Positions 24,409 through 33,400 of a stretch of DNA of 64,000 nucleotides are shown piece after piece (positions within the stretch are counted from its first letter, which is position 1; each line of letters begins with the position of its first letter). The notes beneath the pieces are model-generated. The model was not told the DNA's origin, did no database searches, and saw only the letters and a program-made list of their open reading frames with translations. Position numbers and translations under genes: made by a program. Source of the stretch: CBDCGJ01 sp965216645 (GTDB lineage Bacteria; Pseudomonadota; Alphaproteobacteria; GCA-2731375); the NCBI GenBank assembly GCA_965216645.1, contig CBDCGJ010000058.1:36202-100201 (forward strand), read 5' to 3'.

Positions 24409-25341
24409 ATGGCGGTTACTCGGGAACAACAAGCGGAAATCGACGAGCAGCGGGCGCAATCCTCCGAGACCCGGCGTGTCGTGTCGCCGGCCTTGGAAGA
24501 GGTTCTATACCAAGCCATTCCGGCGTTGGATCATGGTTTTGTCCGCGTGGTCGATTATATGGGCGACGATGCGGCAATCGTGCAAGCAGCCCGGGTTTCC
24601 TATGGCCGTGGCACGAAGAAGGTTCAGGATGACAGCGGTTTGATCAAGTATCTCATGCGTCACCGCCACACCACGCCCTTCGAAATGTGCGAGATCAAGT
24701 ATCATATCAAGTTACCGATCTTCGTCGCCCGGCAGTGGATTCGCCACCGGACCGCCAATGTAAACGAGTATTCCGCCCGATACTCGATTCTGGACAAAGA
24801 GTTTTATATTCCCGCGCCTGCTCAACTGGCAGCCCAATCGACCAGCAATCGTCAAGGTCGCGGCGACGTCCTTCAAGGCGCCGAGGCCGAGCGGGTGCTG
24901 CAGCTGCTGCGCGAGGACGCGACCCGTTGCTACGACGATTATCAGGAGATGCTGAACGAGAGCGAGGACGGTGAAGTGATCGATCCCGACCGGGACGGCC
25001 TTGCGCGGGAATTGGCCCGCATGAACCTACCTTTGAACATCTACACGCAATGGTATTGGAAGACCGACCTACACAATTTGCTGCACTTTCTCTCGCTACG
25101 GGCCGATCCGCATGCGCAATACGAGATCCGCGTCTACGCCGATGTGATGCTGGAGACGGTGCGCCGCTGGGTGCCGATCGCGGCGGCTGCCTTCGAGGAA
25201 TACCGCATCGGCGGTGTCAATCTGTCGAAAACCGATATCGACGTGGTCCGCCGCCTGCTTGCCGGCGAACAGGTCGAACAGCCGACCAGCGGGATGTCAC
25301 CCAGGGAATGGCGCGAACTGATGGCGGTGCTGGGCCGCTAA
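24409..25341 (+). CDS. thyX: FAD-dependent thymidylate synthase
   Basis: ThyX makes dTMP from dUMP with methylenetetrahydrofolate, FAD and NADPH. The 310-residue protein carries the ThyX motif RHRTANVNEYSARY (about residues 107-120) and the preceding LMRHRHTTPFEMCEIKYHIK. The C-terminal LRADPHAQYEIRVYADVM is also typical. The ATG at 24409 follows GAGG by five bases. It is transcribed away from ssrA and converges with a small membrane-protein gene. Confidence 0.95.
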   Translation: MAVTREQQAEIDEQRAQSSETRRVVSPALEEVLYQAIPALDHGFVRVVDYMGDDAAIVQAARVSYGRGTKKVQDDSGLIKYLMRHRHTTPFEMCEIKYHIKLPIFVARQWIRHRTANVNEYSARYSILDKEFYIPAPAQLAAQSTSNRQGRGDVLQGAEAERVLQLLREDATRCYDDYQEMLNESEDGEVIDPDRDGLARELARMNLPLNIYTQWYWKTDLHNLLHFLSLRADPHAQYEIRVYADVMLETVRRWVPIAAAAFEEYRIGGVNLSKTDIDVVRRLLAGEQVEQPTSGMSPREWRELMAVLGR

Positions 25342-25389
25342 GCTGGTCTCGTCGATGATTCATTGAAAATAGCGATTTCGAGAGCAGCG

Positions 25390-25584
25390 CTATTCGCCAC
25401 AGTCTTCACCGTCTATGCCGTCACCGCCCCGGTTCATGCCGAGCATGCGCCGCACGTCGATGATGCCGTACAGATCGAGGACCCACGTGACGGAGAGGAT
25501 ACAGGCAAACAGCACCAGGGCCGCGGTCAGTGGATTCTCGATACCGGTCAAGGCTTCGAACGGTAATACCTCATCCTTTTCCAT
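25390..25584 (-). CDS. small membrane protein, one predicted TM helix
   Basis: I do not recognise this 64-residue protein. Residues about 19-40 (LTAALVLFACILSVTWVLDL) form one membrane helix, flanked by an acidic N-terminus and a Gly/Asp/Glu-rich tail. It begins 33 bases after the mrp stop on the same strand, so it may be the last gene of that transcript. No Shine-Dalgarno is visible; TATTAT lies about 8-13 bases before the ATG and could serve as a -10 element for a leaderless message. Moderate belief that the gene is real. Confidence 0.5.
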   Translation of the reverse strand: MEKDEVLPFEALTGIENPLTAALVLFACILSVTWVLDLYGIIDVRRMLGMNRGGDGIDGEDCGE

Positions 25585-25616
25585 GAATCGGATAATAACC
25601 CAATTAAGGCTTGCCG

Positions 25617-26738
25617 CTATTCGAAGACGATCTTCGGCACGGCTTGGTCCGCGTTTTGCGCGGAAATCCGTGCTGCCAATTGTTCGGCCGCACTCTTGTA
25701 AGCCGCCGATTGCGGCCCAGTCGGGTCTGTAATCATGATCGGTTGGCCCGAATCGGACGTTTCCCTAATCGCGATATGCAAGGGGATTTCGCCGAGAAAA
25801 TGGCAGCCGATTTCGCTTGCTACTTCCCGTGCGCCACCATGTCCGAAAATGTCGTGGCGGCCGCCGCAATCAGGGCAGACGAAATAGCTCATATTCTCGA
25901 CCAGTCCGAGTACCGGAACCTCGACGCGCTCGAACATGGCGATGCCGCGTTTGGCGTCGATCAGCGCCACATCCTGCGGCGTTGACACGATGACGGCACC
26001 GGTCAAAGGCGCGCGCTGCGACAAAGTCAGCTGCGCGTCGCCCGTACCCGGCGGCATGTCGATCATCAAAACGTCCAGTTCGCCCCAATCGACGTCCCGT
26101 AGCATTTGCTCGAGCGCACTCATCACCATCGGGCCGCGCCAGATCATGGGGGTGTCTTCTTCCACCAAAAACCCCATCGACATGGCGACGAGGCCGTGAT
26201 TGCGCATCGGTATGAGCTTCTCTCCGTCAGAATCCGGTTTGCCGTCGATGCCCAGCATCCGCGGGATTGAGGGGCCGTAGATGTCCGCGTCGAGAATCCC
26301 AACCCGCATGCCTAAAGCCGCCAATCCCAGGGAAAGATTGACGGTCGTCGTTGATTTGCCGACGCCACCCTTGCCGGACGCGACCGCGACCATCGCGGCG
26401 ACACCCGGTAGGTCCAAACGATTGCCGCGCGGCGATTGCGCCGGCTGCGCCGGTCGGGCGGCTTGCGGTGGTGCCGATGGCGCCGCTTGGCGTTCCGCCG
26501 TTAAGATCGCCGTGGCCGACAACACGTTCGGCAGATTTTTCACCACATCCTCGCAAGTCTTGCGCAGCGGTTCCAGTTTCGGGCCGTCCGCCGGGTCTAC
26601 TTCGATGGCGAACTGAACATGCCCGTCGCGGACATGAACGCCGGAAATCATCCCGCGCCGCACCACGTCGGTTTTGCCGTCAGGGGACATGATATTGCCG
26701 AGCGCGGCCATAATGGCGTCTTCATTGACAGCGGCCAT
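25617..26738 (-). CDS. mrp: Mrp/NBP35-type iron-sulfur cluster carrier ATPase
   Basis: A 373-residue P-loop ATPase that carries and hands over iron-sulfur clusters. The N-terminal MIP18-like domain (residues about 8-95, VRRGMISGVHVRDGHVQFAI) is joined by a Pro/Ala linker to the ATPase. The ATPase shows VASGKGGVGKSTTTVNLSLG, the MIDMPPGTGDAQLTL switch block and the cluster-binding CPDC in NMSYFVCPDCGGRHDIFGHG. The ATG at 26738 follows GGGAG; the frame is open 30 codons further but without family sequence. A small membrane protein gene follows it. Confidence 0.94.
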   Translation of the reverse strand: MAAVNEDAIMAALGNIMSPDGKTDVVRRGMISGVHVRDGHVQFAIEVDPADGPKLEPLRKTCEDVVKNLPNVLSATAILTAERQAAPSAPPQAARPAQPAQSPRGNRLDLPGVAAMVAVASGKGGVGKSTTTVNLSLGLAALGMRVGILDADIYGPSIPRMLGIDGKPDSDGEKLIPMRNHGLVAMSMGFLVEEDTPMIWRGPMVMSALEQMLRDVDWGELDVLMIDMPPGTGDAQLTLSQRAPLTGAVIVSTPQDVALIDAKRGIAMFERVEVPVLGLVENMSYFVCPDCGGRHDIFGHGGAREVASEIGCHFLGEIPLHIAIRETSDSGQPIMITDPTGPQSAAYKSAAEQLAARISAQNADQAVPKIVFE

Positions 26739-26932
26739 ACTTGATTTCTCCCGTGTTGGAACGATATCGCTATCTATCGGTGGAACGGCGGCCCGGCAAG
26801 CGCGTTGCGCGCGGACGGTAGCTGTCATATAACGCCGATGACGAATTCGGCAATGCCATGTAGTGGGTTAGGCGGCGAAAACCGTCCGCCGGTCGAGTTT
26901 CGACCATCGTTCGACGAAAAGAAGGAGCAGCC

Positions 26933-28057
26933 ATGCCGTGGAGCAATCAAGGCGGCGGTAACAACGGCGACGGCCGCAGTCCCTGGGGTGGATCCGGCGG
27001 CGGAGGCGGCGGCTACGGCGGCGGCCCGCAACCGCCGAACCTGGAAGAGATCCTGCGCAAGGGGCAGGACCGCTTCAAAGGCGCCCTCCCCGGGGGCGGA
27101 AATTGGGGCATACGAGGCATCATCGTCGCCTTGTTTTTGCTTTTACTTCTTTGGGCGGCCAGCGGTATCTACCGCGTGGGTCCGGATGAACAAGGCGTTG
27201 AATTGCGCTTCGGCAAATATGTAGAGACCACCCCGCCCGGTTTGCATTACCATTTTCCGACACCGATCGAGACCGTCGAGAAACCGAAGGTTACGCGAAT
27301 CAATCGGGCGGAAATCGGCTTTCGCTCCACCGGCGATAACCTCAGCGGTGGCCGAGGCCGCGATTTGCCGCATGAAAGCCTAATGCTGACCGGCGACGAA
27401 AACATCGTCGACATCCACTTCGCCGTCTTTTGGCGGATCGGCGATGCCCGCAAGTTTCTGTTCAATATCCGTAATCCGGGAGAATCCGTGAAAGCGGTGG
27501 CGGAAAGCGTGATGCGCGAAGTGGTCGGTAACTCCAAGATCGACGATGTCTTGACCGAAGGACGGGAACTGGTCGAGACCCGAACCTTGGAAATCATGCA
27601 GCAGACCTTGGACGATTATCAATCCGGTATCATCATTACGGAAGTGAAACTGCAAAAGGCGGATCCGCCGGCGGCGGTGATCGACGCCTTCCGCGACGTC
27701 CAGGCGGCACGCGCCGACCAGGAGAGAAAGCGGAATGAGGCAGAGGCTTACGCCAATGATATCATCCCGCGGGCCCGCGGTGAGGCTGCTCAAATTCGCC
27801 TTGAAGCGGAAGCCTATCGCGAACAAACGGTGGCCGACGCGGAAGGACAGGTCTCCCGCTATTTGGCAATTCTCACCGAATATCAGAAAGCCAAGGATGT
27901 CACCCGCCAACGTATGTATCTCGAAACTCTGGAAAATGTTCTCGGCGGCATGGAAAAAGTCATCATAGATGGCAATAAGGGCGGCGGCGGCGTCGTGCCA
28001 TACTTACCGCTACCCGAAGTGAACAAACGTCGACAGCCAAGCAACGGAGGCAATTAA
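26933..28057 (+). CDS. hflK: FtsH modulator HflK
   Basis: HflK and HflC form a large cage around FtsH in the inner membrane and limit its access to membrane substrates. The 374-residue protein has a Gly-rich N-terminus, a membrane helix near residues 64-82 (IIVALFLLLLLWAASGIYRV), the SPFH/band-7 domain (GPDEQGVELRFGKYVETTPP ... RDVQAARADQERKRNEAEAY) and a helical C-terminus. The start follows AAGGAG. The gene is two bases upstream of hflC. Confidence 0.94.
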   Translation: MPWSNQGGGNNGDGRSPWGGSGGGGGGYGGGPQPPNLEEILRKGQDRFKGALPGGGNWGIRGIIVALFLLLLLWAASGIYRVGPDEQGVELRFGKYVETTPPGLHYHFPTPIETVEKPKVTRINRAEIGFRSTGDNLSGGRGRDLPHESLMLTGDENIVDIHFAVFWRIGDARKFLFNIRNPGESVKAVAESVMREVVGNSKIDDVLTEGRELVETRTLEIMQQTLDDYQSGIIITEVKLQKADPPAAVIDAFRDVQAARADQERKRNEAEAYANDIIPRARGEAAQIRLEAEAYREQTVADAEGQVSRYLAILTEYQKAKDVTRQRMYLETLENVLGGMEKVIIDGNKGGGGVVPYLPLPEVNKRRQPSNGGN

Positions 28058-28059
28058 TC

Positions 28060-28953
28060 ATGAGCAAAATCATCATGATCATCCTGGCAGTTGTCATTGC
28101 CATTGCCGGTGTGGCCGCGACGAGCGCCATATTCACCGTCGACGAACGGCAGCAGGCACTGGTTCTCCGCTTTGGCGATCCGCAGCGGACGATCAGCGAG
28201 CCGGGACTCAATTTCAAAATGCCGTTCCTGGACGAAGTGCGCTATTTCGACAAACGCATTCTCGATTATGACGCACCGCCGGAAGAGGTTATTGCTTCCG
28301 ACAAAAAGCGCCTCGTCGTCGATGCCTTCACGCGCTACAAAATCACCGATCCGCTCAAATTCGCGCAGGCCGTTCGCGACGAGTCGATCGCAAATTCACG
28401 GCTCGGAAACGTTGTCAACTCGGCATTGCGGCGTACGCTTGGCGAAGTTGAGCTTCTCGCGGTTCTGTCAAAGGACCGGAGCCAGTTGATGCGGGAAATC
28501 CGCTTTCGGGTGAACGAGGAAGCGACCAATTTCGGTATCGAGATCGTCGACGTCCGTATCAAACGCGCCGATTTACCGGAAGCCAACAGTCAAGCCGTGT
28601 ACAACCGTATGAAAGCCGAGCGTGAGCGAGAGGCCAAGGAAGCGCGGGCGCGTGGCGACGAGGAAAGCCAAAAGATCCGGGCCGACGCCGAACGCCAACG
28701 CACGGTCCTGCTGGCCGAAGCGAAGAAGCAGGCCAACATTCTTCGCGGCGAAGGTGACGCAATCCGCAACCGCGTGTTTGCCGATGCTTACCGCCAGGAT
28801 CCGGAATTCTTCGCCTTTTATCGGTCGCTGGAAGCTTATCGGACGGCCCTTTCGTCTCAGGACACGACGATGGTGCTTTCCCCGGATAGCGAATTCTTCC
28901 GCTATTTTAACGACCTGTTCGGATTGCTGCCTGGCGAGAATACGGAGAAGTAA
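28060..28953 (+). CDS. hflC: FtsH modulator HflC
   Basis: Partner of HflK in the FtsH-regulating complex. The 297-residue protein has an N-terminal membrane helix (IMIILAVVIAIAGVAATSAI), the band-7 domain (VDERQQALVLRFGDPQRTIS, LNFKMPFLDEVRYFDKRIL) and the charged helical stretch ending in YRSLEAYRTALSSQDTTMVL. GGAGG precedes the ATG. It lies between hflK and the DUF2065 gene, the usual alphaproteobacterial order. Confidence 0.95.
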   Translation: MSKIIMIILAVVIAIAGVAATSAIFTVDERQQALVLRFGDPQRTISEPGLNFKMPFLDEVRYFDKRILDYDAPPEEVIASDKKRLVVDAFTRYKITDPLKFAQAVRDESIANSRLGNVVNSALRRTLGEVELLAVLSKDRSQLMREIRFRVNEEATNFGIEIVDVRIKRADLPEANSQAVYNRMKAEREREAKEARARGDEESQKIRADAERQRTVLLAEAKKQANILRGEGDAIRNRVFADAYRQDPEFFAFYRSLEAYRTALSSQDTTMVLSPDSEFFRYFNDLFGLLPGENTEK

Positions 28954-28988
28954 AAATTCCCGGATCCGGCCTGGTCAGGAGAGGCATT

Positions 28989-29189
28989 GTGATTGATGAC
29001 TTACTGATGGCCTTGGGCCTGATCCTGGCGTTGGAAGGCGCTCTCTACGCGCTGTTTCCCAACGGTATGAAGAAAATGATGCACATCGTCATGGCGCAGC
29101 CGACGGAAAGTCTGCGCATGACGGGCATGGCCACCGCAACTGTTGGTGTGGCGATCGTTTGGGCACTAAAACGCTTTGTCGTCGGATGA
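28989..29189 (+). CDS. DUF2065 small membrane protein
   Basis: A 66-residue protein with two hydrophobic segments, LLMALGLILALEGALYALFP near the N-terminus and MTGMATATVGVAIVWALKRF near the C-terminus, around the conserved GMKKMMHIVMAQPTESLR loop of DUF2065. It starts with GTG after GGAG and follows hflC by 35 bases. Its constant position next to hflKC suggests a link to the FtsH complex, but that is inference only. Confidence 0.88.
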   Translation: MIDDLLMALGLILALEGALYALFPNGMKKMMHIVMAQPTESLRMTGMATATVGVAIVWALKRFVVG

Positions 29190-29353
29190 GTTCTCACAAA
29201 ATTGGCAAGTTTTCGTGATCGCCTTCTCCGCCACTTTTGCGCCATAATCGGCGACCATATCGCCGGCATACGGTGTTATAATGGTCTAGTTCCGTTGACA
29301 AATCGGGCGCGGGCCACGCCGCATACGCCTGCAATAATGATGGGAGAGTTCGC

Positions 29354-30865
29354 TTGAACGCTTTGACACGCATCGTCCAGCGTGTGGACCTGAAATCCAA
29401 TATCCGCACCGCGGCAGTCGCTGTCGGTATTGCCGGTATTGCCTTTACCGCCCTTAATCCTTCCGATGCCGCCGCCCGGGCCGCGCCGGAAAGCTTCGCC
29501 GATCTGGCGGACAAGTTGTCGCCCGCCGTGGTCAATATCTCTACGGCGCAACGCGTCGCACGCTCCGAACAAGGCAATCGCCCACCGGAGTTCCAATTTC
29601 CTCCTGGTTCCCCCTTCGAGGAGTTTTTCAAGGAGTTCTTCGATCGGAACCAACCGAAGCGGAACGGCCCATCACGCCGTCGCGCAACTTCGCTGGGCTC
29701 CGGCTTCGTTATCGAATCCGATGGCCTGGTCGTCACCAACAACCATGTGATCAAAGATGCGGACGAAATCACCGTTCGCATGGCCGACGGCCGTCGCTTC
29801 GACGCGGAAGTGGTCGGCAAGGACCCGAAAACCGACATCGCCTTGCTGAAAATCAAGCAGAAGGTCAATCTACCGGCGGTCAAGTTCGGCAATTCCGATG
29901 GTCTTCGGGTTGGCGATTGGGTGTTGGCAATCGGCAATCCCTTCGGCCTCGGCAACAGTGTCACCGCCGGCATCGTCTCGGCGCGCGGTCGCGACATCCA
30001 AATGGGCAGTTATGACGACTTCATTCAGACCGATGCGTCGATCAACCGAGGTAATTCGGGCGGTCCGCTGTTTAATATGGATGGTCAGGTGATCGGCATC
30101 AATACAGCCATCTATTCCCCGTCCGGTGGCAGTGTCGGTATCGGCTTCGCGATCCCGTCGACCCAAGCCATGAACGTCATCGAACAATTGCGCGAGCATG
30201 GTCGAACCCGGCGCGGTTGGTTGGGTGTCAGCATCCAGACCGTGACCGACGAGATTGCCGAAGGTCTCGGCATGAAGGACGCGCAAGGTGCTTTGGTCAT
30301 CGGTCTTGTCGACGATGGTCCGGCGAAGAAGGGCGGGCTCGCTCAAGGCGACGTTATTGTCGAATTCGATGGCAAGCCGATTGATAGCATGCGCGCTTTG
30401 CCACGGATTGTCGCCAACACCTCGATTGGTAAGCAAGTTAAAGTGAAGGTTTGGCGGAAGGGCGAGACCAAGGAGTACAACGTCACCCTCGGTGAGCTGG
30501 AGAAGGCCGAGAAGCAATTAGCCAAAGCTGATGCGGGCGGTGGCAAGACGGAAAAGCTCCCGAAAATAGACGCCCTCGGCATGACCATTGAAAGCCTCTC
30601 CGACGAACTCCGGCAGAAGTTCGAGATGGGTAAGGACGAGGTTGGCGTTGTCGTAACCGCGGTCGAAAGCGATAGCGCCGCGGCCGAGAAGGGAATTCGC
30701 GCCGGCGACGTCATTGTCGAGGTATCTCAGACCGAGGTCGCCAGTCCGGATGACGTGCGCAAGGAAATCAAGAAGGTCAAAGACTCCAACCGAAATACCG
30801 TGCTGTTGCTGTTGAAACGAGCCGGCGATCTGCGCTTCGTCGCCGTTCGGTTGGGTGACGGCTGA
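29354..30865 (+). CDS. degQ: Do-family periplasmic serine endoprotease
   Basis: A DegP/DegQ/MucD-type protease and chaperone of the periplasm. The 503-residue protein has an N-terminal signal/anchor (IRTAAVAVGIAGIAFTALNP), a trypsin-like domain with catalytic histidine in VVTNNHVIKDADEI, aspartate in KTDIALLKI and serine in NRGNSGGPLFNMDGQVIGIN, then two PDZ domains (about residues 290-380 and 400-495). The start is TTG at 29354, six bases after GGGAGA. It completes the hflK-hflC-DUF2065-degQ set. Confidence 0.93.
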   Translation: MNALTRIVQRVDLKSNIRTAAVAVGIAGIAFTALNPSDAAARAAPESFADLADKLSPAVVNISTAQRVARSEQGNRPPEFQFPPGSPFEEFFKEFFDRNQPKRNGPSRRRATSLGSGFVIESDGLVVTNNHVIKDADEITVRMADGRRFDAEVVGKDPKTDIALLKIKQKVNLPAVKFGNSDGLRVGDWVLAIGNPFGLGNSVTAGIVSARGRDIQMGSYDDFIQTDASINRGNSGGPLFNMDGQVIGINTAIYSPSGGSVGIGFAIPSTQAMNVIEQLREHGRTRRGWLGVSIQTVTDEIAEGLGMKDAQGALVIGLVDDGPAKKGGLAQGDVIVEFDGKPIDSMRALPRIVANTSIGKQVKVKVWRKGETKEYNVTLGELEKAEKQLAKADAGGGKTEKLPKIDALGMTIESLSDELRQKFEMGKDEVGVVVTAVESDSAAAEKGIRAGDVIVEVSQTEVASPDDVRKEIKKVKDSNRNTVLLLLKRAGDLRFVAVRLGDG

Positions 30866-30977
30866 CGCTAGTTTCCGATTTGGGTTTGATCCGGCCCGCT
30901 ATCCAGCTGATCGCTCGTCGATTGGTGGGGAGTGGGCCGGATTGGTTTTGTGACTTGGCAAACGGAGATGGGTCACG

Positions 30978-31454
30978 ATGGCGAAAATCGCGACGGCGCT
31001 GCGACTATCGTCCGAAGAAATCGATGCGGTCATGACGACGGAACGTCATTTGCGCATCGCCACGATTGGACCGGGTACCGAGATCAACCTGACTCCCATG
31101 ACGTTCGGTTGGGCCGGCGGCCAAGTCTATATCTTTGGCCGCGGACAAAAGATCGCCAATCTACGTCGTGCGCCGACGGCGACGGTGTTGGTCGACACCG
31201 GGGAGGCCTGGCGGGAGCTGCGCGGTATTATGATGCGCGGCCAAGCCCGCGTTCTGGAAGACCAGGCGGCGGAAGATCAGGATCGCTTCCTTGCCGACGC
31301 GCGGCAAAATATCGGGATCAAGCACGGTTTGATGAAGGATGGTGCGCCCGCATCCTATACGGCCAGCGCGAGCGGAGGTTCGCGTCGCTGGATCGTCTTC
31401 ACGCCGGAAACCGTCGTTTCCTGGGACAACGCCAAGCTGCCGGATCGGCATTGA
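30978..31454 (+). CDS. pyridoxamine 5'-phosphate oxidase family protein
   Basis: A 158-residue split-barrel flavin or F420-binding protein. The pattern HLRIATIGPGTEINLTPMTF, QVYIFGRGQKIANLRRAPTA and VVDTGEAWRELRGIMMRGQA-like sequence matches PPOX-class proteins. The reaction is not known for this subgroup; members include FMN oxidoreductases and F420-linked reductases. The gene stands between degQ and the convergent serB gene, five bases from the serB stop. Confidence 0.8.
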   Translation: MAKIATALRLSSEEIDAVMTTERHLRIATIGPGTEINLTPMTFGWAGGQVYIFGRGQKIANLRRAPTATVLVDTGEAWRELRGIMMRGQARVLEDQAAEDQDRFLADARQNIGIKHGLMKDGAPASYTASASGGSRRWIVFTPETVVSWDNAKLPDRH

Positions 31455-31458
31455 GATC

Positions 31459-32319
31459 TCACGCCACGAATTCGCTCTCGCGATATCCCTGAAAGTAAAG
31501 CGCGCCGGTTAGGTCGCAATAATCGAGCGCGCCGTCGGCGGCCTGACGGGTGGCTGGCTTAGCGCGGTAGGCAAGGCCTAGACCCGCCCCCTTGAGCATC
31601 GGTATGTCGTTGGCACCGTCACCGATCGCAAGCGCGTCCAACGCCGATATTCCGAGGTTTCGGCTAAGCTCCACCAGTGCTGCCCGCTTGGCGTCGGCAC
31701 CTAGGATCGGTTCCCCAACTTTGCCGCTCAGACAGTCGTTTTCAAACAGAAGTTCGTTGGCGCGATCCTCATGGAAACCGGCCATAACGCGGACCGCTGC
31801 GGTGAAGGTCGTGAAGCCGCCCGAGATTAAGGCGGTATGGGCGTCGTTTGCCCGCATGGTCATGACAAGCGTTCGCGCGCCCGGCGTAAGGCGTACCCGC
31901 TCCTCGATTAAGCGGTGGATGTCCTTGCGATGTATGCCGGTGAGCTTCCCGGCGCGAGCCCGAAGTGCCGACGGGAAGTCGATCTCGCCCCGCATGGCCC
32001 GCTCGGTAATTTCGCTGATTTCGGCCTTTAATCCCATCAAGTCCGCCAACTCGTCGATGCATTCTATGGTGATAATTGTCGAATCCATGTCGGCCAACAG
32101 TAGCTTCTTACGCCGCCCGGCGGCGGCCTGGACCAGCCAATCGATGGGTAGATCGCTCAGCGCGGCGGCTATGTCGCCGACCGGACCGGAAAAAAACAGA
32201 TCGCAAGCCCGTTCGTCGGCCAGCCATTCGATCTCATGGGGGTGGGGTAACTCAGCGGCGGCGGTGCGCACATGGTCTTCATCAAGGCGACTGGCTATAA
32301 GGGTAAGAACGCGGTCCAT
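31459..32319 (-). CDS. serB: phosphoserine phosphatase
   Basis: SerB makes serine from phosphoserine in the last step of serine synthesis. The 286-residue protein has an N-terminal regulatory-like segment (about 75 residues) and the HAD core with nucleophile LADMDSTIITIECIDELADL, ISGGFTTFT and GDGANDIPMLKGAGLGLAYR. The ATG at 32317-32319 gives the family N-terminus MDRVLTLIA; the frame is open further into miaA but that part is the antisense of miaA. The start lies only ten bases from the divergent miaA ATG and has no visible Shine-Dalgarno. Confidence 0.93.
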   Translation of the reverse strand: MDRVLTLIASRLDEDHVRTAAAELPHPHEIEWLADERACDLFFSGPVGDIAAALSDLPIDWLVQAAAGRRKKLLLADMDSTIITIECIDELADLMGLKAEISEITERAMRGEIDFPSALRARAGKLTGIHRKDIHRLIEERVRLTPGARTLVMTMRANDAHTALISGGFTTFTAAVRVMAGFHEDRANELLFENDCLSGKVGEPILGADAKRAALVELSRNLGISALDALAIGDGANDIPMLKGAGLGLAYRAKPATRQAADGALDYCDLTGALYFQGYRESEFVA

Positions 32320-32329
32320 AAATTGAGCT

Positions 32330-33286
32330 ATGTCCAACGACGGTAACGACAAAGTAATCCTGCTGGCGGGTCCCACCGGCAGCGGTAAGTCCGCGCTGGC
32401 GATGGAGATCGCCGAGCGTTTCGACGGCGTTGTCATAAACGCCGACAGCATGCAGGTCTACTCTGAATTGCGGGTGCTGTCAGCACGCCCAAGTCCCGAG
32501 GACGAGGCCAGGGTGCCACATCGCCTGTATGGGATATTGTCCGGTGACGATCCGTGCTCCGCCGGCCGCTGGATGCGGATGGCCATAAACGAAATTGAAA
32601 ATGTTAGGCAGGCGGGTCGAGTGCCCATTGTTGCGGGGGGTACCGGCTTGTATTTTTCCGCTTTGTTGCAGGGCCTCGCACCGACCCCGGATATACCGGC
32701 GGAGCTTCGGGCAAGATTGCAAGCGCGGTTTGATGATATCGGCCCGAGTGCCTTCCACGCCGAACTTGAGCAGCGCGATCCAATCATGGCGGAACGTACG
32801 CCGGCAACCGATCGCCAACGTCTATTGCGTGCCTTCGAAGTCATCGAAGCGACCGGCATCTCTCTTGCCGAATGGCAGAATAAGGATAGCGCGATCAGGC
32901 CGTTATTACTGCCGTGGTTGGGCTTGGTCGTGAAAACCCCGCGGCGGGAACTCTATGCCCGATGCGATCGCCGTTTTGACCAAATGGTCGCCGCCGGCGC
33001 TTTGATGGAGGTCGAGGCCTTGATGGCGCGGCAATTGGATCCGGAGCTGCCGATCATGAAAGCTTTGGGTGTGCCGGAGCTGATCTCGCACATTAGGGGC
33101 GAAATCGACTTGGATACCGCCGCAACGGCGGTCAAGACGGGAACGCGCCGCTACGCCAAACGGCAGCTAACTTGGCTGAGACGCAATATGATTTCGTGGA
33201 AAGAAGTAAGTTTGGAAGATATTTTCAAAGATGGAGAAAATTTCTTTTCATTTATAAGCCATTTTTTGTTGACCGGCGATTCCTGA
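32330..33286 (+). CDS. miaA: tRNA dimethylallyltransferase
   Basis: MiaA adds the isopentenyl group to A37 of tRNAs reading UNN codons. The 318-residue protein has the P-loop GPTGSGKSALAMEIAERFDG near residue 15, VINADSMQVYSELRVLSARP, GGTGLYFSALLQGLAPTPD and TRRYAKRQLTWLRR near the C-terminus. It diverges from serB with only ten bases between the two start codons, leaving just a short GAG before its ATG. An intrinsic terminator follows. Confidence 0.94.
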   Translation: MSNDGNDKVILLAGPTGSGKSALAMEIAERFDGVVINADSMQVYSELRVLSARPSPEDEARVPHRLYGILSGDDPCSAGRWMRMAINEIENVRQAGRVPIVAGGTGLYFSALLQGLAPTPDIPAELRARLQARFDDIGPSAFHAELEQRDPIMAERTPATDRQRLLRAFEVIEATGISLAEWQNKDSAIRPLLLPWLGLVVKTPRRELYARCDRRFDQMVAAGALMEVEALMARQLDPELPIMKALGVPELISHIRGEIDLDTAATAVKTGTRRYAKRQLTWLRRNMISWKEVSLEDIFKDGENFFSFISHFLLTGDS

Positions 33287-33305
33287 CCGCTTATGTTGCG
33301 CCTCG

Positions 33306-33333
33306 CATCCCGCTCTGGCGGGGTGTTTTTTTT
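33306..33333 (+). terminator. intrinsic terminator after miaA
   Basis: CATCCCGC (33306-33313) pairs with GCGGGGTG (33318-33325) around the loop TCTG, with one G-T pair, and is followed directly by eight T residues. It sits 20 bases after the miaA stop and 68 bases before ilvB, separating the two transcripts. No leader peptide is present, so ilv attenuation is unlikely. Confidence 0.85.
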
Positions 33334-33400
33334 CATTTACGAATTTGACCAGAATCGAAAAGTAGCCTTCGATTCAACGCGGTAGAGAGGAGATCAAGTC

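Noticed and set aside
33287..33400. Possible attenuator for ilvBHC
   Set aside because: The hairpin is a complete terminator right after miaA, and there is no leader peptide with branched-chain codons before ilvB.
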